Shown one piece after another: positions 9,531-17,815 of a DNA stretch of 64,000 bases; the first letter of the stretch is position 1; every line of letters starts with the position of its first letter. Position numbers and translations under genes: made by a program. The DNA is from JBBROS01 sp963792675 (lineage in GTDB: Bacteria > Pseudomonadota > Alphaproteobacteria > Acetobacterales > Acetobacteraceae): positions 3,782,001 through 3,846,000 of the forward strand of contig CAWBWT010000002.1 of the NCBI GenBank assembly GCA_963792675.1, given 5' to 3'. A model generated the notes under the pieces. It did not search any database. It saw nothing but the letters and a program-made list of their open reading frames with translations, and had not been told where the DNA came from.

Positions 9531-9557
9531 CCTGACACAAGCATCCTGTGCGTCAGG
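9531..9557. repeat. Inverted repeat CCTGAC...GTCAGG
   Basis: A 27-base imperfect palindrome in the 266-base space between fur and mucR. The outer arms CCTGAC and GTCAGG pair perfectly. The inner ACA and TGT can also pair if a GC bulge is allowed. It lies about 75 bases beyond the mucR stop and about 170 bases upstream of the fur start. It could be a weak mucR terminator or a protein-binding site upstream of fur. No T-run follows. Confidence 0.4.
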
Positions 9558-9630
9558 TCAGTCGGCCCACCAGAAACGGCGAGTGGGGAAACGCCAACGG
9601 CTTTTTCCGTCAGATTTCCCCCCGCGCGCA

Positions 9631-10038
9631 TCAGCGTCCGCGCGGCTTGGTGCCCAAGCCGATCTTCTTGGCCAGCGACGACCGGTGCCGCGCATAGCTC
9701 GGCGCCACCATCGGGTAATCCGGCGGCAACTGCCACTTCTCGCGATACTGCTCCGGTGTCATGTTGTACGAGGTCTTGAGATGGCGCTTGAGCATCTTCA
9801 GCTTCTTGCCGTCCTCCAGACAGACGATGTAGTCCGGGAACACCGACTTCTTGATCGGCACCGCAGGCTGCTGCTTGTCCGGCAACACCTGCTCCTTCCC
9901 GACACCCGCCAACGTCCGGTATACGTCCTGTATCAAACTCGGCAGCGCTTCGGCGCCGATCGAGTTGTTTGACACGTGCGCAGACACAATCTGTGCTGTC
10001 AGTCCAAGGACATCGGCGCTGTCAGCCTGATCGCTCAT
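9631..10038 (-). CDS. mucR: Ros/MucR-family zinc-finger transcriptional regulator
   Basis: A 135-residue regulator of the alphaproteobacterial Ros/MucR family, which controls exopolysaccharide, motility and cell-cycle genes in other species. The family signature is complete: DYIVCLEDGKKLKMLKRHL, then SYNMTPEQYREKW, DYPMVAPSYA and SLAKKIGLG. The Cys and the His residues of the prokaryotic zinc finger are visible. The ATG at 10038 gives MSDQADSADVLGLTAQIV, the normal N-terminus; the open frame upstream to 10107 is not conserved in type. It is divergent from the TusA-like gene. Confidence 0.93.
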   Translation of the reverse strand: MSDQADSADVLGLTAQIVSAHVSNNSIGAEALPSLIQDVYRTLAGVGKEQVLPDKQQPAVPIKKSVFPDYIVCLEDGKKLKMLKRHLKTSYNMTPEQYREKWQLPPDYPMVAPSYARHRSSLAKKIGLGTKPRGR

Positions 10039-10134
10039 AATATGTCTGTCCTCTACTTGCAGGTGACACCGATATACATCGACATTCGTGCGCCCTGCAA
10101 TAGTCACCGATCAAGAAGAAAGGCGAGTTAACCC

Positions 10135-10419
10135 GTGCCTGTGCCAAATCAATCACCACACCGCGAGAATCAGGCCACCGGCAGTCAAACGCCCGACCTG
10201 GAGATCGACATAACGGCCCATCTTTGCCCGATGACTTTCGTCCATACCCGACTCGCCCTCGACCGCATTGCCCCCGGCCAAGTCCTCGCGGTCCGGCTGC
10301 GCGGCGATGAGCCGCGAAGCAACGTTCCCAAGACCGCAATCGAACAAGGCCACACTATTCTGTCGCAAAACGACGGTGCCGATGGAAGCACGGTCGTGCT
10401 GATCCGCAAGGGCGGCTAA
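10135..10419 (+). CDS. TusA/SirA-family sulfur-carrier-like protein
   Basis: A 94-residue protein with a beta-alpha-beta TusA fold. The active-site Cys is in HLCPMTFVHTRLALD, followed by GQVLAVRLRGDE and a conserved NVPKTAIEQGHTI segment. TusA proteins carry a persulfide on this Cys for tRNA thiolation or sulfur trafficking. Most have CPxP; here the motif is CPMT, as in a subgroup. The GTG start at 10135 is uncertain, since the first 25 residues are unlike the family. It is divergent from mucR and convergent with rimI, 42 bases apart. Confidence 0.82.
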   Translation: MPVPNQSPHRENQATGSQTPDLEIDITAHLCPMTFVHTRLALDRIAPGQVLAVRLRGDEPRSNVPKTAIEQGHTILSQNDGADGSTVVLIRKGG

Positions 10420-10461
10420 GGCGGCAGCTGGAGCAATTCAGAAGCCCGCTCGGATGTTGCT

Positions 10462-10888
10462 CTAACCGAGCGCCGCCCACAGGATCAGCGCATCGCCGCC
10501 GGCGCCGTAATAGCCGCGGCGGCGTCCCACCCCGGCAAAGCCGAGCCCGGCATACAAGGACCGGGCCGCCGCGTTCCGCTCCGCCACCTCGAGCGCCACC
10601 GACGCCGCCCCGCGGCCCGCGGCGGCCGCCATTGCCGCCTGCATCAGCTCCCGGCCCAGCCCGTGGCGCCGCATCGCCGGCGCCACCGCCAAGGTCAGGA
10701 TCTCCGCCTCGTCGGCTGCCACGCGGGCCAGCACGAAGCCGCCCCGCCCGTCGACCAAGCCGAATACGCCGGGCAGGCCGAGCTGCAGCGCCATCGTGCC
10801 GGCGCTCCAGCGCGCGCCGGGCGGGAACGAACTCGGCGTGGATCAAGGCAAGCGCCGCCGCATGCGCCGGCCCGGCCTCCTCGATCAC
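10462..10888 (-). CDS. rimI: Ribosomal-protein-alanine N-acetyltransferase RimI (one frameshift)
   Basis: A GNAT acetyltransferase of about 141 residues. The N-terminal part starts at GTG 10888 (VIEEAGPAHAAALALIHAEF). The C-terminal part, from MALQLGLPGVFG, carries the acetyl-CoA-binding RRHGLGRELMQAA and the family C-terminus. The two lie in different frames. Removing one G after the TTC codon near 10825 restores FFPPGARWSAGTMALQL, the expected RimI sequence. The GTG overlaps the tsaB stop by three bases (GTGA), a common tsaB-rimI arrangement. The frameshift is probably a sequence error. Confidence 0.85.
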
Positions 10889-11529
10889 GCCGGCGCCGGC
10901 CGAAGGACCGGCCCGGGACGCGCCTCCGGCGGGTCGACGTAAAGCGGCAATGCCCGCTGCCGCTCCCCGGCGGCGATGCCGGCCGCATCCGGCCGGCGCT
11001 GCGGCAGTAGCTCGATATCGCATCCGGCCGCGGCCAAGCGGCTCGCCACCGCCACCGCTGCGTCCCCGGCGACCGACACTGGACCCTCCGGCCGCGGCAA
11101 AGCGTCGAGCGCCACCGCGGCGACCACTCCGCCGCGGTCCAGGAACACCCGGCCCCGCTTGCTGTCGATCGCCACCCAGATCGGTCGCGGACGAGTCGCG
11201 GTAGGCCGCGCCACGGCGGCCGCCGCCCGCAAGGCCGCGCCCACGCTCACGCCCCACACCGGGAGCCCGGCCCCGAGTGCCACGCCATGCGCCAAGGCCA
11301 GCGCGGCGCGCACACCGGTGAAGCTGCCGGGGCCGACCGTGACTGCGATGCCCGACAGCTCGCCCGCCGCAACGCCGGCTTCGCGCAATACCGCTTCCGC
11401 CAGGCGCGGCAGGGCAGCGGAACTGCCGCGGCCACCCGAATGCCGATGCTCCGCCAGCAGCGCTCCGTCCCGCACGACCCCCGCGCTGCAGCCGTCTCCC
11501 GCCGCATCGAGGGTCAGCAGCACGGTCAC
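10885..11529 (-). CDS. tsaB: tRNA threonylcarbamoyladenosine biosynthesis protein TsaB
   Basis: A 214-residue ASKHA-fold protein. It dimerises with TsaD for the essential t6A37 modification of ANN-decoding tRNAs. The conserved GPGSFTGVRAALALAHG lies near residues 60-76, and LLTLDAAGDGCSAGVV is the N-terminal strand pair. The start is GTG at 11529, four bases after the nitroreductase stop. It overlaps rimI by four bases. The long open frame upstream of the start is an artefact of high G+C. It is part of the minus-strand run nfuA, nitroreductase, tsaB, rimI. Confidence 0.93.
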   Translation of the reverse strand: MTVLLTLDAAGDGCSAGVVRDGALLAEHRHSGGRGSSAALPRLAEAVLREAGVAAGELSGIAVTVGPGSFTGVRAALALAHGVALGAGLPVWGVSVGAALRAAAAVARPTATRPRPIWVAIDSKRGRVFLDRGGVVAAVALDALPRPEGPVSVAGDAAVAVASRLAAAGCDIELLPQRRPDAAGIAAGERQRALPLYVDPPEARPGPVLRPAPA

Positions 11530-11533
11530 GGCG

Positions 11534-12196
11534 TCACAGCAGCCGGCACGCCTCGTCGAACAGCAGCCGCGGCGCCCGCTCGCCGGCCGGTTCGTCCTCG
11601 GCGTAGCCGAGCGCCACCAGGAAATTGCTTTTCCAGCCCTGCGCGACCAGGAACTCGCGATCGACCGTCGCATTGTCGAAGCCCGACATCGGCCCGCAGT
11701 CGAGTCCGATCGCCCGGGCCGCCAGCAGCAGGTAGGCCCCCTGCAGGGTGCCGTTGCGGAACGCTGTCTCGTCGGACAGCTCGTCATTGCCGGCAAACCA
11801 GCCGCGCGCGTCGACGCCGGGGTAGAGCCGCGGCAGGTCCTCGAAGAAGCGCGGATCGTGCGCCACGATGCACACCACCGGCGCCGCCATCGTCTTGTCC
11901 ACGTTGCCGGCCGACAACGCCGGCCGCAGACGCTGCTTGGCCTCCGCCGTGCGGAGGAACAGGAAGCGGGCGGGCGAGCAGTTCGCCGAGGTCGGTCCCA
12001 GCTTCAACAGGTCGTATACATGCCGGAGCGTGTCGTCCGTCACCGGCCGGTCGCCGAAACGCCACCGTGTCCGCGCGGACCGGAACAGCAGGTCGAGCCC
12101 CGCCGAATCCAGTTCCGCGCGCCCGGCCGGGGCGCCGGGGGCAGCGGCGTCAACAGCCGGCACCTCCGTCACCCCGGCCTCGTCGAGCACGCTCAA
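11534..12196 (-). CDS. Nitroreductase-family FMN oxidoreductase (RutE-like)
   Basis: About 220 residues of the nitroreductase fold, closest in type to the malonic semialdehyde reductase/RutE/HadB group. FMN contacts are suggested by RSARTRWRFGDRPV and KLGPTSANCSPARF. The C-terminal part has GLDCGPMSGFDNATVD and KSNFLVALGYA, both typical. The start is either TTG at 12196, overlapping the nfuA stop as TTGA, or GTG at 12190. No other rut genes are nearby, so a pyrimidine-degradation role is not supported and the substrate is unknown. Confidence 0.87.
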   Translation of the reverse strand: MSVLDEAGVTEVPAVDAAAPGAPAGRAELDSAGLDLLFRSARTRWRFGDRPVTDDTLRHVYDLLKLGPTSANCSPARFLFLRTAEAKQRLRPALSAGNVDKTMAAPVVCIVAHDPRFFEDLPRLYPGVDARGWFAGNDELSDETAFRNGTLQGAYLLLAARAIGLDCGPMSGFDNATVDREFLVAQGWKSNFLVALGYAEDEPAGERAPRLLFDEACRLL

Positions 12197-12750
12197 GCCT
12201 CGACCTGCTCCACGGCCTGAACCTCCGGCACATAATGCCGCAGCATGTTCTCGATACCGTGCTTCAGCGTCGCGCTGCTGGACGGGCAGCCGCTGCAGGC
12301 GCCCTGCATGTGCAGCCGCACCACGCCGTCGCGGTAGCCGCGGAACACGATGTCGCCGCCGTCGCTGGCCACCGCGGGGCGAACCCTGGTGTCCAGCAGC
12401 TCTTTGATCTGCTCGACCACCTCGGCGTCCTCGGGCGACACATCCTCGAGCACGTCGTCGCCCAAGCCCTCGATCACGGGACGGCCGGCGACGAAATGCT
12501 CCATGACAGCGCCGAGCACCTGCGGCCGGAGCGACTGCCAATCCGCCAGGTCGTTCTTGGTGACGGTCACGAAGTCGCCGCCCAGGAACACCCGCGCCAC
12601 CCCGGGCAGCGCGAACAGCGCCGTCGCCAGCGGGCTGCGTGCGGCGAGGTCGGGACCGGCGAAATCCGCCGTGCCGGTTCCCATCACGTCCCGCCCCGGC
12701 AGGAACTTCAGCGTCGCCGGGTTCGGCGTGCCTTCGGTTTCGATGAACAT
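12193..12750 (-). CDS. nfuA: NfuA/NifU-family Fe-S carrier
   Basis: A 185-residue two-domain protein. The N-terminal Nfu-N domain (MFIETEGTPNPATLKFLPG) is followed from about residue 110 by the NifU C-terminal domain, with the cluster-binding CSGC in MQGACSGCPSSSATLKHG. It accepts or delivers Fe-S clusters to apoproteins. It heads a minus-strand cluster with tsaB and rimI, a placement common in alphaproteobacteria. The frame is intact. Confidence 0.96.
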   Translation of the reverse strand: MFIETEGTPNPATLKFLPGRDVMGTGTADFAGPDLAARSPLATALFALPGVARVFLGGDFVTVTKNDLADWQSLRPQVLGAVMEHFVAGRPVIEGLGDDVLEDVSPEDAEVVEQIKELLDTRVRPAVASDGGDIVFRGYRDGVVRLHMQGACSGCPSSSATLKHGIENMLRHYVPEVQAVEQVEA

Positions 12751-12827
12751 GCGCTTGATCCTTCTTTAACCGCAGATTTGGCGAAGCCGCACCGGCAACG
12801 CAACCCCAGGGGTGCTACACCGCTGCC

Positions 12828-14339
12828 ATGCTGCTCCAACGCCAACTCCTGCTGGGCGCCATCGGCTCGCTGCCCCTGCTGCGCCGGGCCGCGGCCCAGG
12901 TCGCGCACCGCCTCACCCTGCTGCACATCAACGACTTCCATTCCCGGCACGAGCCGGTGGACGGCCGCAGCCTGACCTGCGCCGCCGGTGACGGCTGCTT
13001 CGGCGGCAGCCCGCGCCTGGTGGCCGCCATCCGCGAGCAGCGGGCGGCGGCCGAGGCGGACGGCCGTGCCGTGCTGCTGCTCGACGCCGGCGACCAGTTC
13101 CAAGGCAGCCTGTTCTTCACCGCACATGCCGGCATGGCCGAGTTGGCGGTGCAGCACGCCGCCGGGGTGGACGCGATGGCGCTCGGCAACCACGAGTTCG
13201 ACCGCGGGCCCGACTTGCTCGGCCGCTACATCGATGCCGCGCGGTTCCCGGTTCTGTCGGCCAACATCGACGCCGCCGCCGATCCCGACCTGCATGGCCG
13301 CATCCAACCCTGGACGATGCTGCGGGCGGGCGGGTTGCCGCTCGCCGTGGTGGGCCTGACGACACGCGAAACCGCGATCACCTCGTCACCCGGCCCCCGC
13401 GTGGGCTTCGACGACCCTGCCGCGGCGCTCGCCCGCGCGACGGCCGCGGCGCGGTCCGCCGGCGCCCGGACCGTGATCGTGCTGAGCCATCTCGGCCTCG
13501 CCGCCGACCTCGCGTTGCCGGCGGCAGGGGTCGCGCTCATCATCGGCGGCCACTCCCACACCTTGCTCAGCAGCACCGAGCCCGGCGCGGCCGGTCCCAG
13601 CCCCGCCCACGCCGGCGGTGGTGCGCCGATCGTGCAAGCCGGCTGCTACGGCCGCTACCTCGGCCGCGTGGACCTCGACGTCGCGGCGGACGGAACCGTG
13701 CTGGCGCTGGCTGCCGCCTGCCGTCACGTCGGCCTCGATCTGCCGCCCGATCCCGAGGTGCAGGCAATCGTCGCCCGCTTCGCCGCCCCGCTGGCCGAGC
13801 TGCGCAGCCGGCCGGTGGCCACGCTCGAGCAGCCGCTCGAGATCACCAACTGCCGCCTGGCGCCCTGCCGCTTGGGCGAGCTGGTGGCCGCCGCCTTGCG
13901 CCGGGCGACCCATGGCCATGCCGTCGGGCTGATGAACGCCGGCGGCTTGCGGGTGGGATTGCCGGCCGGGCCGGTCAGCTTGGGCCAGGTCCTCGACACC
14001 ATGCCGTTCGGCAACACACTGGCGACGACCACCCTGAGCGGGGCCGACCTGGCCGACACCGTCCGGCACGGCCTGGCGATGCTGGGGCGCGGCGGCTTCG
14101 CGCAGTGGTCCGGTCTGCGCCTCGACGGCACGTCGATCATGATCCAGGGCGACGACGACGCCTGGTCGCCGCTCGACCCGGGCGGCCGTTACCTGGTCGC
14201 CACCAACAACTTCGTCCGGACCGGCGGCGACGGCTACACGATGCTGCGGGACCGCGGCGAAGACCCGTACGATTCCGGCCCGGGCCTGGCCGACCTGCTG
14301 GCCCAAACGCTCGCGACGGAGCCGCCAGCCGGCCGTTAG
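12828..14339 (+). CDS. Periplasmic 5'-nucleotidase/2',3'-cyclic phosphodiesterase family protein
   Basis: A 503-residue UshA-like bimetallic phosphatase. A signal peptide covers about the first 25 residues (LLLGAIGSLPLLRRAAAQ). Metallophosphoesterase motifs follow: HINDFHSRH (about 30-40), DAGDQF (about 87), GNHEFDRG (about 120), a mid-domain LSHLG and GGHSH (about 240). The C-terminal nucleotidase domain carries NAGGLR near 371 and a GNTLATTTLSGADL segment. It should hydrolyse nucleotides or other phosphate esters in the periplasm. It is divergent from nfuA and convergent with the next gene. Confidence 0.92.
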   Translation: MLLQRQLLLGAIGSLPLLRRAAAQVAHRLTLLHINDFHSRHEPVDGRSLTCAAGDGCFGGSPRLVAAIREQRAAAEADGRAVLLLDAGDQFQGSLFFTAHAGMAELAVQHAAGVDAMALGNHEFDRGPDLLGRYIDAARFPVLSANIDAAADPDLHGRIQPWTMLRAGGLPLAVVGLTTRETAITSSPGPRVGFDDPAAALARATAAARSAGARTVIVLSHLGLAADLALPAAGVALIIGGHSHTLLSSTEPGAAGPSPAHAGGGAPIVQAGCYGRYLGRVDLDVAADGTVLALAAACRHVGLDLPPDPEVQAIVARFAAPLAELRSRPVATLEQPLEITNCRLAPCRLGELVAAALRRATHGHAVGLMNAGGLRVGLPAGPVSLGQVLDTMPFGNTLATTTLSGADLADTVRHGLAMLGRGGFAQWSGLRLDGTSIMIQGDDDAWSPLDPGGRYLVATNNFVRTGGDGYTMLRDRGEDPYDSGPGLADLLAQTLATEPPAGR

Positions 14340-14374
14340 CCCGCTTCAAGCTCCGCCGCGGCTGCAGGCGGCAG

Positions 14375-15578
14375 TCAGGCGGCCTGCGCCACGGCCGCCT
14401 CCGCCACCGGCGACAGCATCAGGCCGCCGAGGTCCACCACGCAGCGTTCGCCGGTCTTCAATGGGCGCGCTGCCCGGGCCGCCAGCCGCAGGTCGGTCGC
14501 CTGGCCCAAGACGAACTGCATGAACAATTCCTTTTGGCCGCCCGGCGCGACCGTGAGCCGCTGCTGCGAGCAGACCACGCCCGCCCCGTCGATTGCCTGG
14601 ATGACCAAGTCCAACGGCACCGAGTTCCTGGATCGGACAGTGGACCGTGCCGCCGAGTTGGTGGCGGCCGGCGCCACGCAGGTTGGCCCAGTACAGCCGC
14701 GCCGCCGGGTGTTCCCGGCTCGGGCCGTGCAGGCGGAAGGCGCCGTCCACTGGACGGCACCACTCGTTGCCGTGCAGCAGCCGCACCGCGCCGCCGCGCA
14801 GGTCGCCGATCAGCGGCCGGCTCAGATCGGCGTCGGCGGCGGGGGGGAACGGCAGCGAGATCGCGTTCTCCACGACCTCGACATGAAGCTGGCGCAGCCG
14901 CGCCGTCCAGCCGGGGCAGCTTTCCATCGACAGGGCGTTGTGCAGCACGGCGGACCAGGCCGAGAAGTCCATCTTGTCGGCGGTCTCGTAGCCGGCGAAG
15001 CCCGACACGTAGCCGCGGAGCAAGCCGTCGCGACGCCGTTCGACCTGCCCGATCCGGTCGGGCTCGGGCGCCGCCTGCACCTCGAGCAGCGTGAACGCGG
15101 CACCGCCAGCCAACCGCGTCAACTGCTCGAACACAGCGTCGATCAGTTCCGGTTCGATGCCGGGGTTGGATTTGATGACGAACAGCATGCCCCCGAGCGA
15201 GGCGCGGGCGCGGAACTTCGCCACCAGGTAGCGCAGCTTGCGCTGCTCGCGCAGGTGGATCGCCAGCCGTGTTTGCCGGTCATCGACGAACGCCATGCGT
15301 CCGCCGACGGCATGCCCACGCATATCCGAATGCCAGCCGATGCCGTAGGCGTCGTCGCAGACCATGGCGGCGCGCAGCGGCGACAGGTCCTCGAAGCGGT
15401 AGAACCCGGCCAGGTCCGCCCGCAGCATCGCCAGCAGGCTTTGCGGCTTCATCGACGCCCAGCGGAACAGGCTCCCGGAATCGTGGCCGAGACGGCGCAT
15501 GACGAAGCCGAGTTCGCAGTTGTCACCGAGGCTCTCGATGCGGAGACCCTGGTCGGACCGCAGCAGCTCTTCCGTCAC
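14375..15578 (-). CDS. Unrecognised conserved-looking protein with ESLGDNCELGF motif (one frameshift)
   Basis: About 400 residues; no named family is recognised with confidence. The start is GTG at 15578 with GGAGG six bases upstream, a strong ribosome site. Near residue 14 it has IESLGDNCELGFVMRR, then SLFRWASMKPQSL. I associate this opening with uncharacterised proteins found near glycan or capsule genes, but that link is weak. The last 100 residues (from about NSVPLDLVIQAIDG) lie in another frame. Deleting one base near 14670-14685 joins YWANLRGAG to ATNSAARSTV. There is no signal peptide or membrane span, so it is probably cytoplasmic. Confidence 0.6.
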
Positions 15579-15684
15579 GGCCGTCCTCCACCCAGGGATC
15601 GCAGCGTCGATCGCTGACCGGGCGGAGGTTAGGAAACTCCGGCATTCGTTGCAGCCGGAGAATTGTAATGAATTCTCAGCCGGC

Positions 15685-16359
15685 CTACCGCCGCCCGCCG
15701 ACCTCGTCGAGATGCAGCAGCAGGTCCGCCGGATCCTCGTACACCCGCGCCGCGCCCGCCCGCTCCAGCTCCTCCTGCCCATATCCGCCCGACAGCAGCC
15801 CGACGCCGAGGCCGCGGCAGCGCCGGGCGGCCAGCATGTCCCAGATCGCGTCGCCGACGATCACCGCCGTCTCGATCGGCGCGTCCAGCCGCGCGGCCGC
15901 GGCGAGGAACAGATCCGGGTCCGGCTTGGCGTACTTGACCTGGTCGCGCGTCACCACCGGAACCTTGGCCGGATCGACCCCGAGCGCGGCGAGGTTCGGC
16001 GCCGCCGTCTCCATGCGCCCGCTGGTGGCGATCGCCCAGCGGTGCCCGGCCGATTGCAGCTCGTCCAGCAGCGCCCGGGCGCCCGGCAGCGGCCGGATCT
16101 GCTCGGCGCGGCGCTTATAGGCGGCCGCATGCAGCCGGGCGAGGTGCGCGACCCGCTCGGCGCTGATCTCAAGCCCGGTCTCCCGCAGCAGCTGGTTCAT
16201 GAACAGGCCGCCGCTCATGCCGATGCGGCGGTGGATGCGCCAGACCGACAGCTCGATGCCTTCCTCGTCCAGCGCGTCCTTCCAGGCCAGCACGTGCTGG
16301 TAGACGCTGTCCACCAGGGTGCCGTCGAGGTCGAACAGGAACACGGATTCGATGCGCAT
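15685..16359 (-). CDS. HAD-superfamily phosphatase (phosphoglycolate/sugar-phosphate type)
   Basis: A 224-residue HAD-IA hydrolase. Motif I is FLFDLDGTLVDS (nucleophile Asp at about 10). Motif II is the ATSGR Ser/Thr, motif III is the Lys in QVKYAKPDPDLF, and motif IV is VIVGDAIWDM. The helical cap between residues 18 and 85 fits small phosphorylated metabolites such as phosphoglycolate or sugar phosphates. It lies 23 bases downstream of the MFS exporter on the same strand, so it probably belongs to that LacI-controlled transcript. The exact substrate is not readable. Confidence 0.9.
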   Translation of the reverse strand: MRIESVFLFDLDGTLVDSVYQHVLAWKDALDEEGIELSVWRIHRRIGMSGGLFMNQLLRETGLEISAERVAHLARLHAAAYKRRAEQIRPLPGARALLDELQSAGHRWAIATSGRMETAAPNLAALGVDPAKVPVVTRDQVKYAKPDPDLFLAAAARLDAPIETAVIVGDAIWDMLAARRCRGLGVGLLSGGYGQEELERAGAARVYEDPADLLLHLDEVGGRR

Positions 16360-16382
16360 GGCGTTCTCCTTCAGGTTCGGGT

Positions 16383-17534
16383 TCAGGCGGCGGCGCGCTC
16401 CCGGGGCAGCATGGCGAAGATCGCGAGGCTGAGCCCGATCGCGGCGTAGCAGGCGCCGAGCCAGGGCAGCTCGCCGTAGGCGACCCCGGCGGTGATGGCC
16501 GCCCCGCCGGCCCAGGCGCCGATCGAGTTGCCCAAGTTGAACGCGCTCTGGTTCAGCGTCGAGGCCAGGTTAGGCGCGTCCCGCGCCGCATCGACCACCC
16601 ACATCTGCAGCGGTGAGATCAACGCAAACGCCAGGGCGCCCCACAAGATGACGGTCGCTACCGCCGGGCCGGGGAACCGGCCGGTATAGGTGAACAACAC
16701 CAGCACCAGCATCAGCAGCGCGAAGCTGCCCGCCACCGCAGGACGCAGCCGCCAATCCGCCAGCCGACCGCCGATCAGGTTGCCGATCGTTAGCCCGACG
16801 CCAAACAGCAGCAGGGTCCACGTCACCGCCCGGGCCGAGAGCCCGGCCGATTGCTGCAGCAGCGGCGTGATGTAGGTGAACACGGAGAAGATGCTGATCG
16901 ACGCCAGCATGCTGAGCGCCATCGGCAGCGCGACCCGCCAGTGCCGCAACGCGCCGAGTTCGCGGGCCAAGCCGCCCTTGCTGCCGGCAAGCCCGGCCGG
17001 CAGCGCCCAGGCAATCGCGGCCGCCGCGACGACGCCGATTGCCGACACCACCCAGAACGTCGAGCGCCAGCCCGCTTCCTGGCCGAGCGCGGTGCCGAAC
17101 GGCACCCCCAGCACATTGGCGAGCGTCAGCCCGGACAACACGAATGCCACCGCTTGGGCCCGCCGCTCGCGCGGCACAAGGCCGGCCGCGACCACCGAGG
17201 CGATGCCGAAGAAGGCGCCATGCGCCAGCGAGGTGACGATGCGGGCAGCCATCAGCAGCCGATAATCGGGCGCCGTCGCGCAGCCGAGGTTGCCCACCAC
17301 GAACAGCGCCATCAGCCCGAGCAGCGCTTGCTTGCGCGGCAGCCGCGCCATCGCGATGGCCACCAGCGGCGAGCCGAGCGCGACCCCGAGCGCATACCCG
17401 GACACCAGCAGGCCAGCGCCCGGCAGGCTCACCTGCAGGTCGCCGGCCATGTCCGGCAGCAGGCCCATGATGACGAACTCGGTGGTGCCGATGCCGAACG
17501 CCGCCAGCGCGAGGGCGAGCAGAGGCAGCGACAT
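16383..17534 (-). CDS. MFS transporter, AraJ/sugar-efflux type (DHA1)
   Basis: A 383-residue transporter with 12 predicted spans. It opens LALALAAFGIGTTEFVIMG, the hallmark of AraJ/YdhP/PbuE-type drug, sugar or purine exporters. The loop 2-3 motif is present as ASPLVAIAMARLPRKQ in degenerate form. The ATG at 17534 lies two bases after the stop of a 45-codon reading frame that seems to be its leader gene. HAD phosphatase follows. The promoter region carries two LacI-type palindromes shared with divergent lacI. Export of a sugar-like or toxic metabolite is inferred, not shown. Confidence 0.9.
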   Translation of the reverse strand: MSLPLLALALAAFGIGTTEFVIMGLLPDMAGDLQVSLPGAGLLVSGYALGVALGSPLVAIAMARLPRKQALLGLMALFVVGNLGCATAPDYRLLMAARIVTSLAHGAFFGIASVVAAGLVPRERRAQAVAFVLSGLTLANVLGVPFGTALGQEAGWRSTFWVVSAIGVVAAAAIAWALPAGLAGSKGGLARELGALRHWRVALPMALSMLASISIFSVFTYITPLLQQSAGLSARAVTWTLLLFGVGLTIGNLIGGRLADWRLRPAVAGSFALLMLVLVLFTYTGRFPGPAVATVILWGALAFALISPLQMWVVDAARDAPNLASTLNQSAFNLGNSIGAWAGGAAITAGVAYGELPWLGACYAAIGLSLAIFAMLPRERAAA

Positions 17535-17536
17535 GG

Positions 17537-17674
17537 CTAGCTCCCCAGCACGGGCAGCGCGGCCAGGCAACCGACGGTCAGCGCCGCCGCGAGCAGGCCG
17601 GACCACAGTCGGGCACGATCCAGCGCCCGGTCGGAGTTCTGCGGCAGGAAGGCACACGGGGGTGGCATTGGCAT
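17537..17674 (-). CDS. Small membrane peptide, 45 residues, in front of MFS gene
   Basis: Start ATG at 17674 with AAGGA seven bases upstream; stop TAG at 17537-17539, two bases before the MFS start codon. A Pro-rich head (MPMPPPCAFLPQ) is followed by one hydrophobic segment, LWSGLLAAALTVGCLAALPV, at residues 23-42. The ribosome site, the tight coupling and the clean single-span profile support a real gene. An alternative ATG is at 17668. No family is recognised. It could be a small partner of the exporter or a translational leader for it. Confidence 0.6.
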   Translation of the reverse strand: MPMPPPCAFLPQNSDRALDRARLWSGLLAAALTVGCLAALPVLGS

Positions 17675-17716
17675 GGGGTGATCCTTTCACCGGCACTGCA
17701 ACGCCCGGAGCGGCCG

Positions 17717-17732
17717 TTGCATCGCCATGCAA
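17717..17732. promoter_or_regulatory. Probable LacI-family operator O2
   Basis: A 16-base inverted repeat, TTGCATCGCCATGCAA, arms TTGCAT/ATGCAA with a four-base centre. It shares the TTGCA(A/T)-N4-(T/A)TGCAA pattern with the perfect palindrome 37 bases to the right (centre to centre). It sits between the small membrane peptide start (17674) and lacI (17816). Inferred to be a binding site of the adjacent LacI-family protein on the exporter side. Confidence 0.65.
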
Positions 17733-17752
17733 TTGTGCACCGCACCATCGAG

Positions 17753-17770
17753 TTTGCAAGGCCTTGCAAA
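17753..17770. promoter_or_regulatory. Probable LacI-family operator O1 (perfect palindrome)
   Basis: A perfect 18-base palindrome, TTTGCAAGGCCTTGCAAA. An even-length, centre-symmetric site with conserved inner half-sites is typical of LacI-family operators. It lies 46 bases upstream of the lacI start codon and likely overlaps the lacI promoter, so it should mediate autoregulation and control of the divergent exporter genes. The second copy at 17717-17732 supports cooperative binding. Confidence 0.75.
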
Positions 17771-17815
17771 TAGACGCCGCGTCAATCAAACGGGAGCCTC
17801 AGGAGGATTATTCGT

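Noticed and set aside
10420..10461. GAGCAA/TTGCTC inverted repeat as terminator between TusA-like gene and rimI
   Set aside because: Six-base stem with a 20-base loop and no T-run; too weak to call.
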